NCBI GenBank assembly: GCA_934456365.1
Contig: CAKSHC010000002.1
Span: forward strand, 124,001 to 188,000
DNA from: an uncultured Eubacteriales bacterium
Lineage (GTDB): Bacteria > Bacillota > Clostridia > Oscillospirales > UMGS1783
Direction: 5' to 3'
Length of the DNA stretch: 64,000 nucleotides
Shown here: positions 1 through 7,006 of the stretch, piece after piece
Layout of the letters: each line of letters opens with the position of its first letter
How positions within the stretch are numbered: the first letter of the stretch is position 1
Notes under the pieces: generated by a model
Databases searched by the model: none
Seen by the model: the letters and a program-made list of their open reading frames with translations, nothing else
Told to the model about the DNA's origin: nothing
Made by a program: the position numbers and the translations under genes

Positions 1-538
1 GCCCGTGCGACTGGATCTCCAGATAGAAGTTTTCCTTGCCGAAGATGTCGATGTAATTCTCGGCGATCCGGCGGGCCTCCTCGTAGTCGCCCTGCACCAG
101 CGCGCGGGGGATCTCGCCCGAAAGGCAGGCCGAAAGGCAGATCAGCCCTTCGTGGTAGCGGCGCAGCAGCTCTTCATCCACCCGGGGCTTGATGTAGAAG
201 CCCTCGGTGAAGCCGTGGGTGACCAGCTTGCAGAGGTTATGGTAGCCCTCGTTGTTTTTGCATAAAAGGATCAGATGGGAGTAGGCGTGGCCGCCGCCGC
301 GGTTTTTGTCCAAACGGCTGCCGGGCGCCTTGTAGACCTCGCAGCCGATGATCGGGCGGATGCCCTCGTTCCGGCAGGCCTTGTAGAAATCGATGCAGCC
401 GTACATCACCCCGTGGTCGGTGATGGCGCAGGAGGTCTGCCCCAGCTCCTTGACGCGCTTGACCAGCTTTTCGATCCGGCAGGCTCCGTCGAGCAGGCTG
501 TATTCGGTGTGAAGATGCAGATGACAAAAGCCCGGCAT
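1..538 (-). CDS. dnaE: DNA polymerase III alpha subunit, N-terminal PHP region (partial)
   Basis: This is the replicative DNA polymerase catalytic subunit. Only about the first 179 residues are in the window; the rest lies beyond the left edge. The reading frame starts MPGFCHLHLHTEYSLLDGA, the classic DnaE PHP-domain opening, followed by an ITDHG metal-site motif and an IGCEVY motif. The ATG at 538 has an AGGAGG ribosome site about 6 b upstream. It follows whiA by 17 b on the same strand, so it probably ends the hprK-murB-rapZ-whiA transcript. A polC-type enzyme is excluded because the PHP domain is at the very N-terminus. Confidence 0.95.
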   Translation of the reverse strand, partial: MPGFCHLHLHTEYSLLDGACRIEKLVKRVKELGQTSCAITDHGVMYGCIDFYKACRNEGIRPIIGCEVYKAPGSRLDKNRGGGHAYSHLILLCKNNEGYHNLCKLVTHGFTEGFYIKPRVDEELLRRYHEGLICLSACLSGEIPRALVQGDYEEARRIAENYIDIFGKENFYLEIQSHG

Positions 539-555
539 GAGGATTCCTCCTTTTC

Positions 556-1356
556 TCAGTAGTAGGTGCGCAGCCGCGCCAATCGGCGGGCCAGCGCACT
601 TTTGGATAAGGGCGGGCTCAGACGCTCGCCCAGCTCGCGCATGGAAAGCTCGGGATGATCCCGCCGCAGCGCCGCAAGGGTCTGCAGCTCGGCAGGAAGG
701 GTGCCGAAGCGCTCTTCGGCGCAGAGTCTGCGGATGGCCGCCGCATCGGCCTCGGCGGCGGCAATGGCTTTGTCCTGGTTGGCGCTGTCGCAGTTGCCGC
801 GACGGTTGATGTCGTTTTTCACGCTCTTTTCGATCCGCTCGTTCATCAGGATGAGCGCGCTTTTCGGCGCGCCCGCCGCCGTGAGCAGATCCTCCACCGT
901 GTCGGCGTCCCGGTAAAGGCAAACGGCCTCCCGACGCCGGGTCGAAAGGGTGGGCGGAAAGTCGAGCGAGGCCAGTGTCAGGCAAAGGGCCGCAGCCCGC
1001 CCGCTTTCGCGGGGCACAAACTCCAAAGCATAGGAACGGGAGGGATCGCTGACCCGCCCGCACCCCAAAAACAGACCGCGCAGAAAGGCGCGTCGGCAAC
1101 AGTCCTTCTCCGGCAAAGTGTCGGAATAAGGTCCGGGCAGAGTCAGGATCGTGTCGCGCTTGCCGCGGCGCAGTCTGACGCCCGGCTCGGCGGATAAAAG
1201 GCGGATCAGTCCCTCGCAGGAGGTGCGCAGTCGATAGCCCTCGCCGACGCGGCTCCCGCCGAAGGAAACGGCGGCGCCGATCAGCGCCCGGCGGCAGCAG
1301 CCAGCCAGGGAGAGGGAAGCCGCTTCCTCCTTGGCTCTTTGGCAGAAACCGGTCAT
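556..1356 (-). CDS. whiA: WhiA sporulation/division regulator
   Basis: WhiA is a DNA-binding protein made of a degenerate LAGLIDADG homing-endonuclease fold plus a C-terminal helix-turn-helix; in Firmicutes it affects division and chromosome segregation. The 266-residue product begins MTGFCQRAKEEAASL, contains CCRRAFLRGLFLGCGRVSDP (endonuclease-like core, about residues 85-105), and ends with the conserved HTH stretch around ELGERLSPPLSKSALARRL. It is shorter than the usual 300-320 residues. Its ATG overlaps the rapZ stop by ATGA, so the genes are translationally coupled. The gluconeogenesis factor gene yvcK, which normally sits between rapZ and whiA, is absent. Confidence 0.9.
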   Translation of the reverse strand: MTGFCQRAKEEAASLSLAGCCRRALIGAAVSFGGSRVGEGYRLRTSCEGLIRLLSAEPGVRLRRGKRDTILTLPGPYSDTLPEKDCCRRAFLRGLFLGCGRVSDPSRSYALEFVPRESGRAAALCLTLASLDFPPTLSTRRREAVCLYRDADTVEDLLTAAGAPKSALILMNERIEKSVKNDINRRGNCDSANQDKAIAAAEADAAAIRRLCAEERFGTLPAELQTLAALRRDHPELSMRELGERLSPPLSKSALARRLARLRTYY

Positions 1357-2216
1357 CGCCGTGGCCCTACATCCCGGTGCAGCAGCGTGACCTGCCGCCC
1401 GGTGCCGGTCAGATCGTGAGCCAGCCGCTCGGCCATCGCCACCGAGCGGTGCTGCCCGCCCGTGCAGCCGATGCCGATCGAGAGGGAGGCTCGTCCCTCT
1501 TTTTCAAAGAAGGGAAGAACCGTTCTCAGAAGCGCTTCGATGTTTTGCAGATAGGCGGTCGTCTGCGGGAAGGAGAAAAGATAGTCCACCACCGGGGCGT
1601 TCAGCCCGGTTTTCCGCTTCAGCTCTTCCTTATAAAATGGGTTGGGCAGAGCGCGCATATCGAAAATGAAATCGCACTCCTGCGGAAGTCCGTTCTTATA
1701 GCCGAAGGAAAGAATGCGCAGCGCCGTTTCCACCGGCTGACCCAGAACCGTCGCCCGCACCAGGCGCGCCATCTGACCGCCGGTGGTGGTCGAGGTGTCG
1801 ATCACACAGTCGCTCACCTCGAGCATGGGTAAAAGCGCCTTGCGCTCGTATTCCACCACATCCTCAATGCTGCCGCTCAGGTGCGCGGCCAAGGGATGCG
1901 GCCGGCGCGATTCCTTGTAGCGGCGCAAAATTACCGAGGTCGAAGCGTCGAAAAAGAGCACCCGGCAGCGCAGCCGGGAATCGCTTTTGAGCCGGCGGAT
2001 CTCGGGGATCAGCTGGGAAAAGGAATCGTGGGAGCGGATGTCCGCCCCGATGGCAATCCGATGATTTCCGTCGCTCCGGTGCAAAGAAAGCTCCACAAAA
2101 TCCGGGATCAGCTCGGCCGGCAGATTGTCCACGCATTCGTATTCCAGATCCTCGATCACATGCAAAGCGCTCGATTTTCCCGCGCCCGAAAGCCCGGTTA
2201 CCACAATCAGCTCCAA
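1353..2216 (-). CDS. rapZ: RapZ-type nucleotide-binding RNase adapter
   Basis: RapZ (YvcJ) family P-loop protein of 287 residues, which binds nucleotides and, in other bacteria, small RNAs or cell-wall signals. Walker A is GLSGAGKS at residues 8-15, followed by the family motif ECVDNLP (about 27-33). The C-terminal half carries GCTGGQHRS, typical of RapZ. The start is a TTG at 2216, supported by an AGGAGG site 8 b upstream; no better start exists. It lies 19 b after murB and overlaps whiA. The function in this organism is inferred only from family membership. Confidence 0.93.
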   Translation of the reverse strand: MELIVVTGLSGAGKSSALHVIEDLEYECVDNLPAELIPDFVELSLHRSDGNHRIAIGADIRSHDSFSQLIPEIRRLKSDSRLRCRVLFFDASTSVILRRYKESRRPHPLAAHLSGSIEDVVEYERKALLPMLEVSDCVIDTSTTTGGQMARLVRATVLGQPVETALRILSFGYKNGLPQECDFIFDMRALPNPFYKEELKRKTGLNAPVVDYLFSFPQTTAYLQNIEALLRTVLPFFEKEGRASLSIGIGCTGGQHRSVAMAERLAHDLTGTGRQVTLLHRDVGPRR

Positions 2217-2235
2217 ATCCGAGCCCTCCTTTTTC

Positions 2236-3147
2236 TTATTCGAGCCCGACCGTCCGGATCTCCGGCTCCAGCTCCACTCCGAACCGGTCGCGCACGGTTT
2301 TTTGGATCTGCTCGATCAGGGTCAGAACATCCCGGCAGGTCGCCCCGCCCAGATTCACGATAAATCCGGCGTGCTTTTCGCTCACGCAGGCCCCGCCCAC
2401 CCGAGCGCCCTTGAGCCCGCAGTCCTCAATCAGCTTTCCGGCAAAATGTCCCTCCGGGCGCTTGAACACGCTTCCCGCCGAGGGCAGCTCGAGCGGCTGT
2501 TTCTCGCGCCGGGCGGCGGCTATGCGGGTCATTTCGGCATCGATCTCCTCTTGGCGTCCCAGCCTCAGAAGCAGCCGGGTGCGCACCAAAATTTTTTGAG
2601 AATTCTTAAAAAACGAGGTGCGGTAGCCAAATTGATGCCGCGGCGCGGCAATGGTCCGGAGCCTCCCCTCCTCGTCCACATATTCGCTCTCGATCACCAG
2701 ATCTCCGATCTCATGGCCGAAGGCGCCGGCGTTCATGGAAAGCGCGCCGCCCACCGTGCCCGGAATGCCCTGGGCAAATTCCAGCCCCGAGAGGGAATAG
2801 CTGCGCGCCAGCGAGGCCAGATGCCCCAGCTTTTCGCCGCACCAGCATTCCACGGTGTCGTCCGGCGCGAAGCGCACCCGGCGCAGCCGGTCGGTCACGA
2901 TCACCAGCCCCCGAATGCCCTCGTCGCTCACCAGAAGGTTGGAGCCGTTGCCCAGTGTGAAATAGGGGATGCCCTCGGCGCGGCAGAGCTTCACCAGCTC
3001 GCAAAGCTCCCGCCGCCGGGTGGGATAAGCCATCAGATCGGCCGGTCCTCCGATGCGAAAGGTCGTGTGGCGGCTCATCGGCTCACTGGCGAGGAAAAAG
3101 ATGTCGTTGTGGTTCAGATATTCCAAAAGAGCTCCCATATGGGTCAC
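2236..3147 (-). CDS. murB: UDP-N-acetylmuramate dehydrogenase MurB
   Basis: MurB reduces UDP-GlcNAc-enolpyruvate to UDP-MurNAc with FAD and NADPH, the second committed step of peptidoglycan synthesis in the cytoplasm. The 303-residue protein has the FAD motif GNGSNLLVSD (about 83-92), GIPGTVGGALSMNAGA (about 125-140), the catalytic YRTSFF segment, the SAGSVFKRP catalytic serine loop and the C-terminal EPEIR glutamate. It is the short type II form. The start is GTG at 3147 or ATG at 3138; the GGGGAG site favours the GTG. It begins 7 b after hprK. Confidence 0.95.
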   Translation of the reverse strand: MTHMGALLEYLNHNDIFFLASEPMSRHTTFRIGGPADLMAYPTRRRELCELVKLCRAEGIPYFTLGNGSNLLVSDEGIRGLVIVTDRLRRVRFAPDDTVECWCGEKLGHLASLARSYSLSGLEFAQGIPGTVGGALSMNAGAFGHEIGDLVIESEYVDEEGRLRTIAAPRHQFGYRTSFFKNSQKILVRTRLLLRLGRQEEIDAEMTRIAAARREKQPLELPSAGSVFKRPEGHFAGKLIEDCGLKGARVGGACVSEKHAGFIVNLGGATCRDVLTLIEQIQKTVRDRFGVELEPEIRTVGLE

Positions 3148-3154
3148 CCGGCTC

Positions 3155-4087
3155 TCACTCCCCTCGGAATTGGTTGGATATGCGTTCGTTGAGCTCGCGG
3201 GCGGCGTTGTAGCCTAAGAGCTTCTGCTGCTGGTTCATGGCCGCCACCTCCACCACCACGGCTAAATTCCGCCCCGGGCGCACCGGCACGGTGAGCATCG
3301 GGATGGATAAGCCCAGAATCTCGGTGGTGTAGTTTTCCAGCCCCATCCGGTCGTAGTGCTTGTTTTCCACCCAGGGCTCCATCTCGATCACCAGATCGAT
3401 CTTGTCGACCTCCTTGACGGCGGAAATGCCGAAAAGATTGCGCACATCCACCACCCCGATGCCGCGCAGCTCGATGAAGTGCCGGATCACCGGCGGCGCC
3501 GAGCCGAGCAGCGTGATGTTGGACACCCGCTTGATCTCCACCGCGTCGTCGGCCACCAGCCGGTGCCCGCGCTTGATGAGCTCAATGGCCGTTTCGCTTT
3601 TGCCGATGCCCGAATCCCCGCGCAGCAGAACCCCCAAACCATACACATCCACCAAAACCCCGTGGATGGTGATCCGGTCGGCCAGCTCCTTGTTGAGGTA
3701 GGCGTTGAGCGAGGAAATCACAAAGGAGGTCGCCTCCTGCGAAGAAGCCAGAGGCACCGAAAATTCCCGCGCAAATTCGATCATCTCGGGGAAAGGCGCG
3801 TCGCCCCGGGCCAGAATGACCAAAGGCACCCGCTGGGCAAACACCCCTCGCACCGCCGCCCGCCGCGCCTCCTCCGGCAGCGTTTCGAGATAAGACATCT
3901 CCACCCGCCCGAAAAGCTGAATGCGGTTGCGGTCGAAATGCTCGAAATAGCCCGTCAGCTGAAGAGAGGGGCGGTTGATATCGGTCGAGCAAACGGGGAG
4001 CTCAAACCCGCGCTGGGGCATGTATAGAATATCCAGCTGCATCTCCCGGAAAAGCTGCTTTAAGGGGATGGAATATTTGGTGTCCAG
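3155..4087 (-). CDS. hprK: HPr kinase/phosphorylase (probable CTG start)
   Basis: HprK phosphorylates and dephosphorylates Ser46 of HPr and so governs carbon catabolite repression. The protein shows IHGVLVDVYG with the conserved His, Walker A GDSGIGKS (about residues 157-164), LVADDAVEI and the family signature ELRGIGVVDVRNLFG. The first in-frame ATG (4042) has no spaced ribosome site and would cut the N-terminus short. A CTG at 4085-4087, 8 b after a GGGAGG and directly after an in-frame TGA, gives a full-length 310-residue protein; no other near-cognate start fits. It is the first gene of the minus-strand operon. Confidence 0.93.
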   Translation of the reverse strand: MDTKYSIPLKQLFREMQLDILYMPQRGFELPVCSTDINRPSLQLTGYFEHFDRNRIQLFGRVEMSYLETLPEEARRAAVRGVFAQRVPLVILARGDAPFPEMIEFAREFSVPLASSQEATSFVISSLNAYLNKELADRITIHGVLVDVYGLGVLLRGDSGIGKSETAIELIKRGHRLVADDAVEIKRVSNITLLGSAPPVIRHFIELRGIGVVDVRNLFGISAVKEVDKIDLVIEMEPWVENKHYDRMGLENYTTEILGLSIPMLTVPVRPGRNLAVVVEVAAMNQQQKLLGYNAARELNERISNQFRGE

Positions 4088-4118
4088 AGCCTTCGCCTCC
4101 CAAAATCATTTTCTCCTT

Positions 4119-4147
4119 ATTATACTATATCTTTCGATCCGGTACAA
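4119..4147 (-). promoter_or_regulatory. Sigma-A promoter of the hprK operon
   Basis: On the minus strand, TTGTAC (4142-4147), a 17-b spacer, and a consensus TATAAT (4119-4124) sit about 30 b before the proposed hprK start. Confidence 0.75.
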
Positions 4148-4208
4148 TATCTTTTTTCTCTCATTTTACCCGCAAATTCTCTTCCCGAAAAAACTTTGAA
4201 AAAAACTG

Positions 4209-4237
4209 TTGCATTTCCGGGAAAGCTGTGGTAATAT
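4209..4237 (+). promoter_or_regulatory. Promoter of rpmB
   Basis: TTGCAT (4209-4214), 17-b spacer, TAATAT (4232-4237), about 35 b before the rpmB start. Confidence 0.65.
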
Positions 4238-4273
4238 GTTTAGGCTATGAAACGAACCGAGGAGGTGTGAGAA

Positions 4274-4462
4274 ATGGCAAAATGTGATGTGTGCGGAAAG
4301 GCTCTCGTTTTTGAGAATCAGGTCTCCCATTCCCACAGAAGAAGCAACCGGATCTACAAGCCGAATGTCCAGCGCGTCAAAGCGATTGTCAACGGCAAGC
4401 CGACCCACATTTACGCCTGCACGAGATGCCTTCGCTCCGGCAAGGTTCAGCGCGCGGTGTAA
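4274..4462 (+). CDS. rpmB: Ribosomal protein bL28
   Basis: Large-subunit ribosomal protein of 62 residues. It begins MAKCDVCGKALVFENQVSHSH and carries two CxxC pairs (CDVC near residue 4 and CTRC near residue 50), the zinc-binding form of L28. A GAGGAGGTG ribosome site lies 8 b before the ATG. It is a single-gene unit with its own promoter and a strong terminator, in front of the convergent aldolase gene. Confidence 0.97.
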   Translation: MAKCDVCGKALVFENQVSHSHRRSNRIYKPNVQRVKAIVNGKPTHIYACTRCLRSGKVQRAV

Positions 4463-4470
4463 ACAAGATC

Positions 4471-4496
4471 AAGAGAGGAGCAATCCTCTCTTTTTT
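4471..4496 (+). terminator. Rho-independent terminator of rpmB
   Basis: A perfect 9-bp stem (4471-4479 with 4484-4492) with a GCAA loop, followed by a T run, 8 b after the rpmB stop. Confidence 0.9.
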
Positions 4497-4500
4497 GTTG

Positions 4501-4535
4501 CCCAAAAAGGGGCGGAGGAAAATCCTCCGCCCCTT
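4501..4535 (-). terminator. Terminator of the fructose-6-phosphate aldolase gene
   Basis: A perfect 13-bp GC-rich stem (4507-4519 with 4523-4535, AAA loop). On the minus strand it is followed by a T run, 17 b after the aldolase stop. Confidence 0.88.
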
Positions 4536-4551
4536 CTCTTTTTCGGAACGC

Positions 4552-5205
4552 TCAGTTTTTGGGAACCGTTTCCCAGTCCTTGAGGAAGCGCGCAATGCCG
4601 ATGTCGGTCAGCGGATGCTTCATCATGGCTTCAAACACCTTGTAGGGAACCGTCGCAATGTCCGCCCCCGCCTTGGCGCATTCGGTCACATGCCGCGGCG
4701 TGCGGATGGAAGCGGCGATGATCTCGGTTTCAATCCCGTAGATGTCGAAGATCTCGGCGATCTCGGCTACCAGCTCGACGCCGTCCCAGTCGATATCGTC
4801 CACCCGGCCTACAAAGGGAGAAACGTAGGTCGCGCCGGCCTTGGCCGCTAAAAGCGCCTGCGCCGCCGAAAAGATCAGGGTCACATTCGTGTGGATCCCC
4901 TTGGCCGTCAGCCGCTTGCAGGCCTTGAGCCCCTCTTCGCACATCGGCAGCTTGATAACCACGTTTTTGTTGTTGATCTTCTTGAGAAGGGCCTCCGCCT
5001 CAGCCACCATGGCGTCGGCTTCCAAAGAAACCACCTCGGCCGAAATCGGACCGTCCACGATCTCGGTGATCTCCTTGACCACCTCGATGAAATCGCGCCC
5101 CTCCTTGGCGATCAAAGACGGGTTGGTCGTCACGCCGCAGATCACGCCCAGATCGTTGGCCTTGCGGATCTCGTCCACATTGGCAGTGTCAATAAAAAAC
5201 TTCAT
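4552..5205 (-). CDS. fsa: Fructose-6-phosphate aldolase / TalC-type transaldolase
   Basis: Class I aldolase of the small transaldolase family (217 residues; classical transaldolases are over 300). It either cleaves fructose 6-phosphate to dihydroxyacetone and glyceraldehyde 3-phosphate or acts as a true transaldolase in the pentose phosphate pathway. The N-terminus MKFFIDTANVDEIRKA, the CGVTTNPSLIAKEG motif and the Schiff-base lysine in NVVIKLPMCEEGLKA (about residue 85) are typical, as is the C-terminal HPLTDIGIARFLKDW. Sequence alone does not separate the two activities. It is a single-gene unit with a strong GGAGAGG ribosome site, promoter and terminator. Confidence 0.93.
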   Translation of the reverse strand: MKFFIDTANVDEIRKANDLGVICGVTTNPSLIAKEGRDFIEVVKEITEIVDGPISAEVVSLEADAMVAEAEALLKKINNKNVVIKLPMCEEGLKACKRLTAKGIHTNVTLIFSAAQALLAAKAGATYVSPFVGRVDDIDWDGVELVAEIAEIFDIYGIETEIIAASIRTPRHVTECAKAGADIATVPYKVFEAMMKHPLTDIGIARFLKDWETVPKN

Positions 5206-5237
5206 TCTGTTCCTCTCCTTTTTTGCTTGATATCTTC

Positions 5238-5265
5238 ATTATACATCGAATTCACCTTTTTTCAA
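5238..5265 (-). promoter_or_regulatory. Promoter of the aldolase gene
   Basis: On the minus strand, TTGAAA (5260-5265), 16-b spacer, TATAAT (5238-5243), ending 33 b before the aldolase ATG. Confidence 0.7.
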
Positions 5266-5279
5266 GGGATTTCCCAAAA

Positions 5280-5950
5280 ATTCATCCCTGCAAAAAAGGT
5301 CAATGAGGAATGATGAATGAGGAATGCGCGGCGAGGGAGAGAAGTCAGTCCCTCAGTCCGCTGCGCGGACAGCTCCTGTTGCGGTGCCCGCCTTTTTCGG
5401 CGCTTGCGGTGCTCGCTTGAAAAATTCGACCGCGGCCACTCGCTCGCCTTCCTTCCTCCGCCACCGGCGGCGCTCGGCTCGCTCCCCCTTTACACAAGGG
5501 GGCCTTGGTGCGACGAGATGGAGCCCGGCGGAGGGAAAAGGGCAATGAGAAATGAGGAATGAGAAATTAAGGAAGGCGCGCAAAGCGCGCCATCCGATAG
5601 AATGCCTTTGACCTTGACCTTTTGCGAGCGAAGCGAGCAACCGGAGAAAAGAGAAAGAGAGCGCCGCCCGCAGGGCGAAAGCCCCGAGGCGGCGGGAGCG
5701 GTCTTTTCTCCGAAGAGGAGGAGCGACGGAACGGGGGAGCGGCGCGTTTTTTGAGAAACAAAAAACGTCGTCGCGAACAAGTGAAGTCCGCAAAAGCCCT
5801 TGACCTTTTACGCGCCGCAGGCGCGGCAACGACGAGCAAAAAGAAACGCCTCCCACGCAAAAAGAACGAAGTTCTCTGCGTGGGGGCGGAGCGTTTGCGA
5901 GTCGAAAGGAGAAGCAAGGAAGCGGGCGACGACATTTTTTTGTTTTTCAA
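5280..5950. repeat. Gene-free stretch of palindromic and repeat-like DNA
   Basis: About 670 b without a credible gene. It holds several copies of ATGAGGAATG-like words (5301-5325, 5544-5570), short palindromes such as a CCGCTGCGCGG core near 5360, the pair CCCCCTT...AAGGGGG near 5485-5500, a TTTGACCTTGACCTTTTGCGAGCGAAGCGAGC-type word near 5607 echoed as TTGACCTTTTACGCGCC near 5800, and an imperfect inverted repeat at 5848-5888. Open frames on both strands are rich in Arg, Pro and Ala, lack ribosome sites and match no family I know. I read it as a cluster of decayed intergenic palindromic elements. Confidence 0.55.
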
Positions 5951-5952
5951 AC

Positions 5953-5990
5953 AAAAAAATCGTCGGAGCAAAGCGAACTTTGCTCCGACG
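5953..5990 (-). terminator. Terminator of the tRNA-Met/tRNA-Glu operon
   Basis: A perfect 13-bp stem (5961-5973 with 5978-5990, tetraloop) begins right after the tRNA-Glu CCA end. On the minus strand it is followed by seven T, 5953-5959. Confidence 0.9.
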
Positions 5991-6065
5991 TGGTGACCCG
6001 GACGAGAATCGAACTCGTGATACCGCCGTGAAAGGGCGGTGTCTTAACCTCTTGACCACCGGGCC
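5991..6065 (-). tRNA. tRNA-Glu (UUC)
   Basis: The minus strand folds as a complete cloverleaf. The acceptor stem is GGCCCGG paired with CCGGGTC and the anticodon arm is CCGCC-CTTTCAC-GGCGG, giving anticodon TTC. The T arm carries GTTCGATTC and the 3' CCA is encoded (5991-5993). It lies 2 b downstream of tRNA-Met and shares its promoter. Confidence 0.95.
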
Positions 6066-6067
6066 GT

Positions 6068-6144
6068 TGGTAGCGGCAATTGGATTCGAACCAATGACAC
6101 TCCGGGTATGAACCGAATGCTCTAGCCAGCTGAGCTATGCCGCC
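6068..6144 (-). tRNA. tRNA-Met (CAU), elongator type
   Basis: The cloverleaf has acceptor GGCGGCA/TGCCGCT and anticodon loop TTCATAC (anticodon CAT). The T arm is ATTGG-TTCGAAT-CCAAT and CCA is encoded. The paired first base of the acceptor and the anticodon stem without three G-C pairs fit elongator Met rather than initiator. An Ile-CAU tRNA modified by TilS cannot be excluded fully, but the sequence resembles Bacillus elongator tRNA-Met. Confidence 0.93.
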
Positions 6145-6158
6145 ATAACGCGAAGATT

Positions 6159-6187
6159 ATTGTAATATAATTCATCCGTCTTGTCAA
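6159..6187 (-). promoter_or_regulatory. Strong promoter of the tRNA operon
   Basis: On the minus strand, TTGACA (6182-6187), 17-b spacer, TACAAT (6159-6164), 15 b before tRNA-Met. Confidence 0.88.
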
Positions 6188-6237
6188 GAATTTTTTCCGG
6201 AAAATCGTCTTTCTTTGCAACTTTTCCGATTTCGGCC

Positions 6238-6266
6238 TTGAAAAGACCGCCGCAGTCCGGTATAAT
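6238..6266 (+). promoter_or_regulatory. Promoter of the NifU-like/GGGtGRT pair
   Basis: TTGAAA (6238-6243), 17-b spacer, TATAAT (6261-6266), 35 b before the GTG start. Confidence 0.82.
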
Positions 6267-6300
6267 AGGGTGTCTGAAAAAGAAGGAAGGAGATCTTATC

Positions 6301-6993
6301 GTGCAGTATTCAGAAGAAGTCCAGAACATGTGCGTCGTCCGCAAGGGCTGCGACCATGGCCCCGCTCCGATCCCCGAAGAGGGCGAGTGGGTTCGTTCCA
6401 AACAGATCAGTGACATTTCCGGTCTCTCCCACGGCATCGGCTGGTGCGCGCCGCAGCAGGGCTGCTGCAAGCTCACGCTCAATGTGAAAAAAGGCGTGAT
6501 CGAAGAAGCGCTGGTGGAAACCATCGGCTGCTCCGGCATGACCCATTCCGCCGCCATGGCCGCCGAGATCCTCCAGGGCAAAACCATCCTCGAGGCTCTC
6601 AACACCGACCTCGTGTGCGACGCGATCAACGTCGCCATGCGCGAGATCTTCAAGCAGCTGGCCTATGGCCGCACCCAAACCGCTTTCTCCGAAAACGGGC
6701 TCCCTGTCGGCGCCTCGCTCGACGATCTCGGCAAAGGCCTGCGCTCCCAGGTCGGCACCATGTTCGGCACCCGCGCCAAGGGCGTGCGTTTCCTGGAAAT
6801 GGCCGAGGGCTATGTGCTCAACACCGCGCTCGATGAAAACGGCGAGGTCATCGGCTATAAATTCGTCCACCTCGGCAAAATGATGGAGCAGATCCGCAAG
6901 GGCGTCGATCCCGCCGAGGCCTATGAAAAGAACATCGGCACCTACGGCCGCTACGCCGAAGCCGCTCGGATCATCGATCCGAGAAACGAATAA
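6301..6993 (+). CDS. NifU/IscU-like iron-sulfur scaffold family protein
   Basis: A 230-residue cytoplasmic protein whose middle part resembles the NifU/IscU scaffold fold, with conserved cysteines in WCAPQQGCCK (about 49-55) and ETIGCSGM (about 76). Similar proteins are annotated as iron-sulfur assembly scaffolds in many gut anaerobes, always beside a GGGtGRT protein, as here (13 b downstream). The start is GTG at 6301 with an AAGGAG site 9 b upstream; an upstream in-frame ATG at 6181 lies before the promoter and is not usable. The extra C-terminal half, from about residue 120, is not part of classical IscU, so true scaffold function is unproven. Confidence 0.85.
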   Translation: MQYSEEVQNMCVVRKGCDHGPAPIPEEGEWVRSKQISDISGLSHGIGWCAPQQGCCKLTLNVKKGVIEEALVETIGCSGMTHSAAMAAEILQGKTILEALNTDLVCDAINVAMREIFKQLAYGRTQTAFSENGLPVGASLDDLGKGLRSQVGTMFGTRAKGVRFLEMAEGYVLNTALDENGEVIGYKFVHLGKMMEQIRKGVDPAEAYEKNIGTYGRYAEAARIIDPRNE

Positions 6994-7006
6994 GGGGGAA
7001 GGCAAA

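Noticed and set aside
5317..5971. Several short Arg/Pro-rich open frames between the aldolase gene and the tRNAs
   Set aside because: They overlap each other on both strands, lack ribosome sites and lie in palindromic repeat-like DNA.
6068..6144. tRNA-Ile (CAU)
   Set aside because: Anticodon is CAU, but the body closely resembles elongator tRNA-Met of Firmicutes; Ile-CAU would need the tilS-type identity elements, which I do not see clearly.
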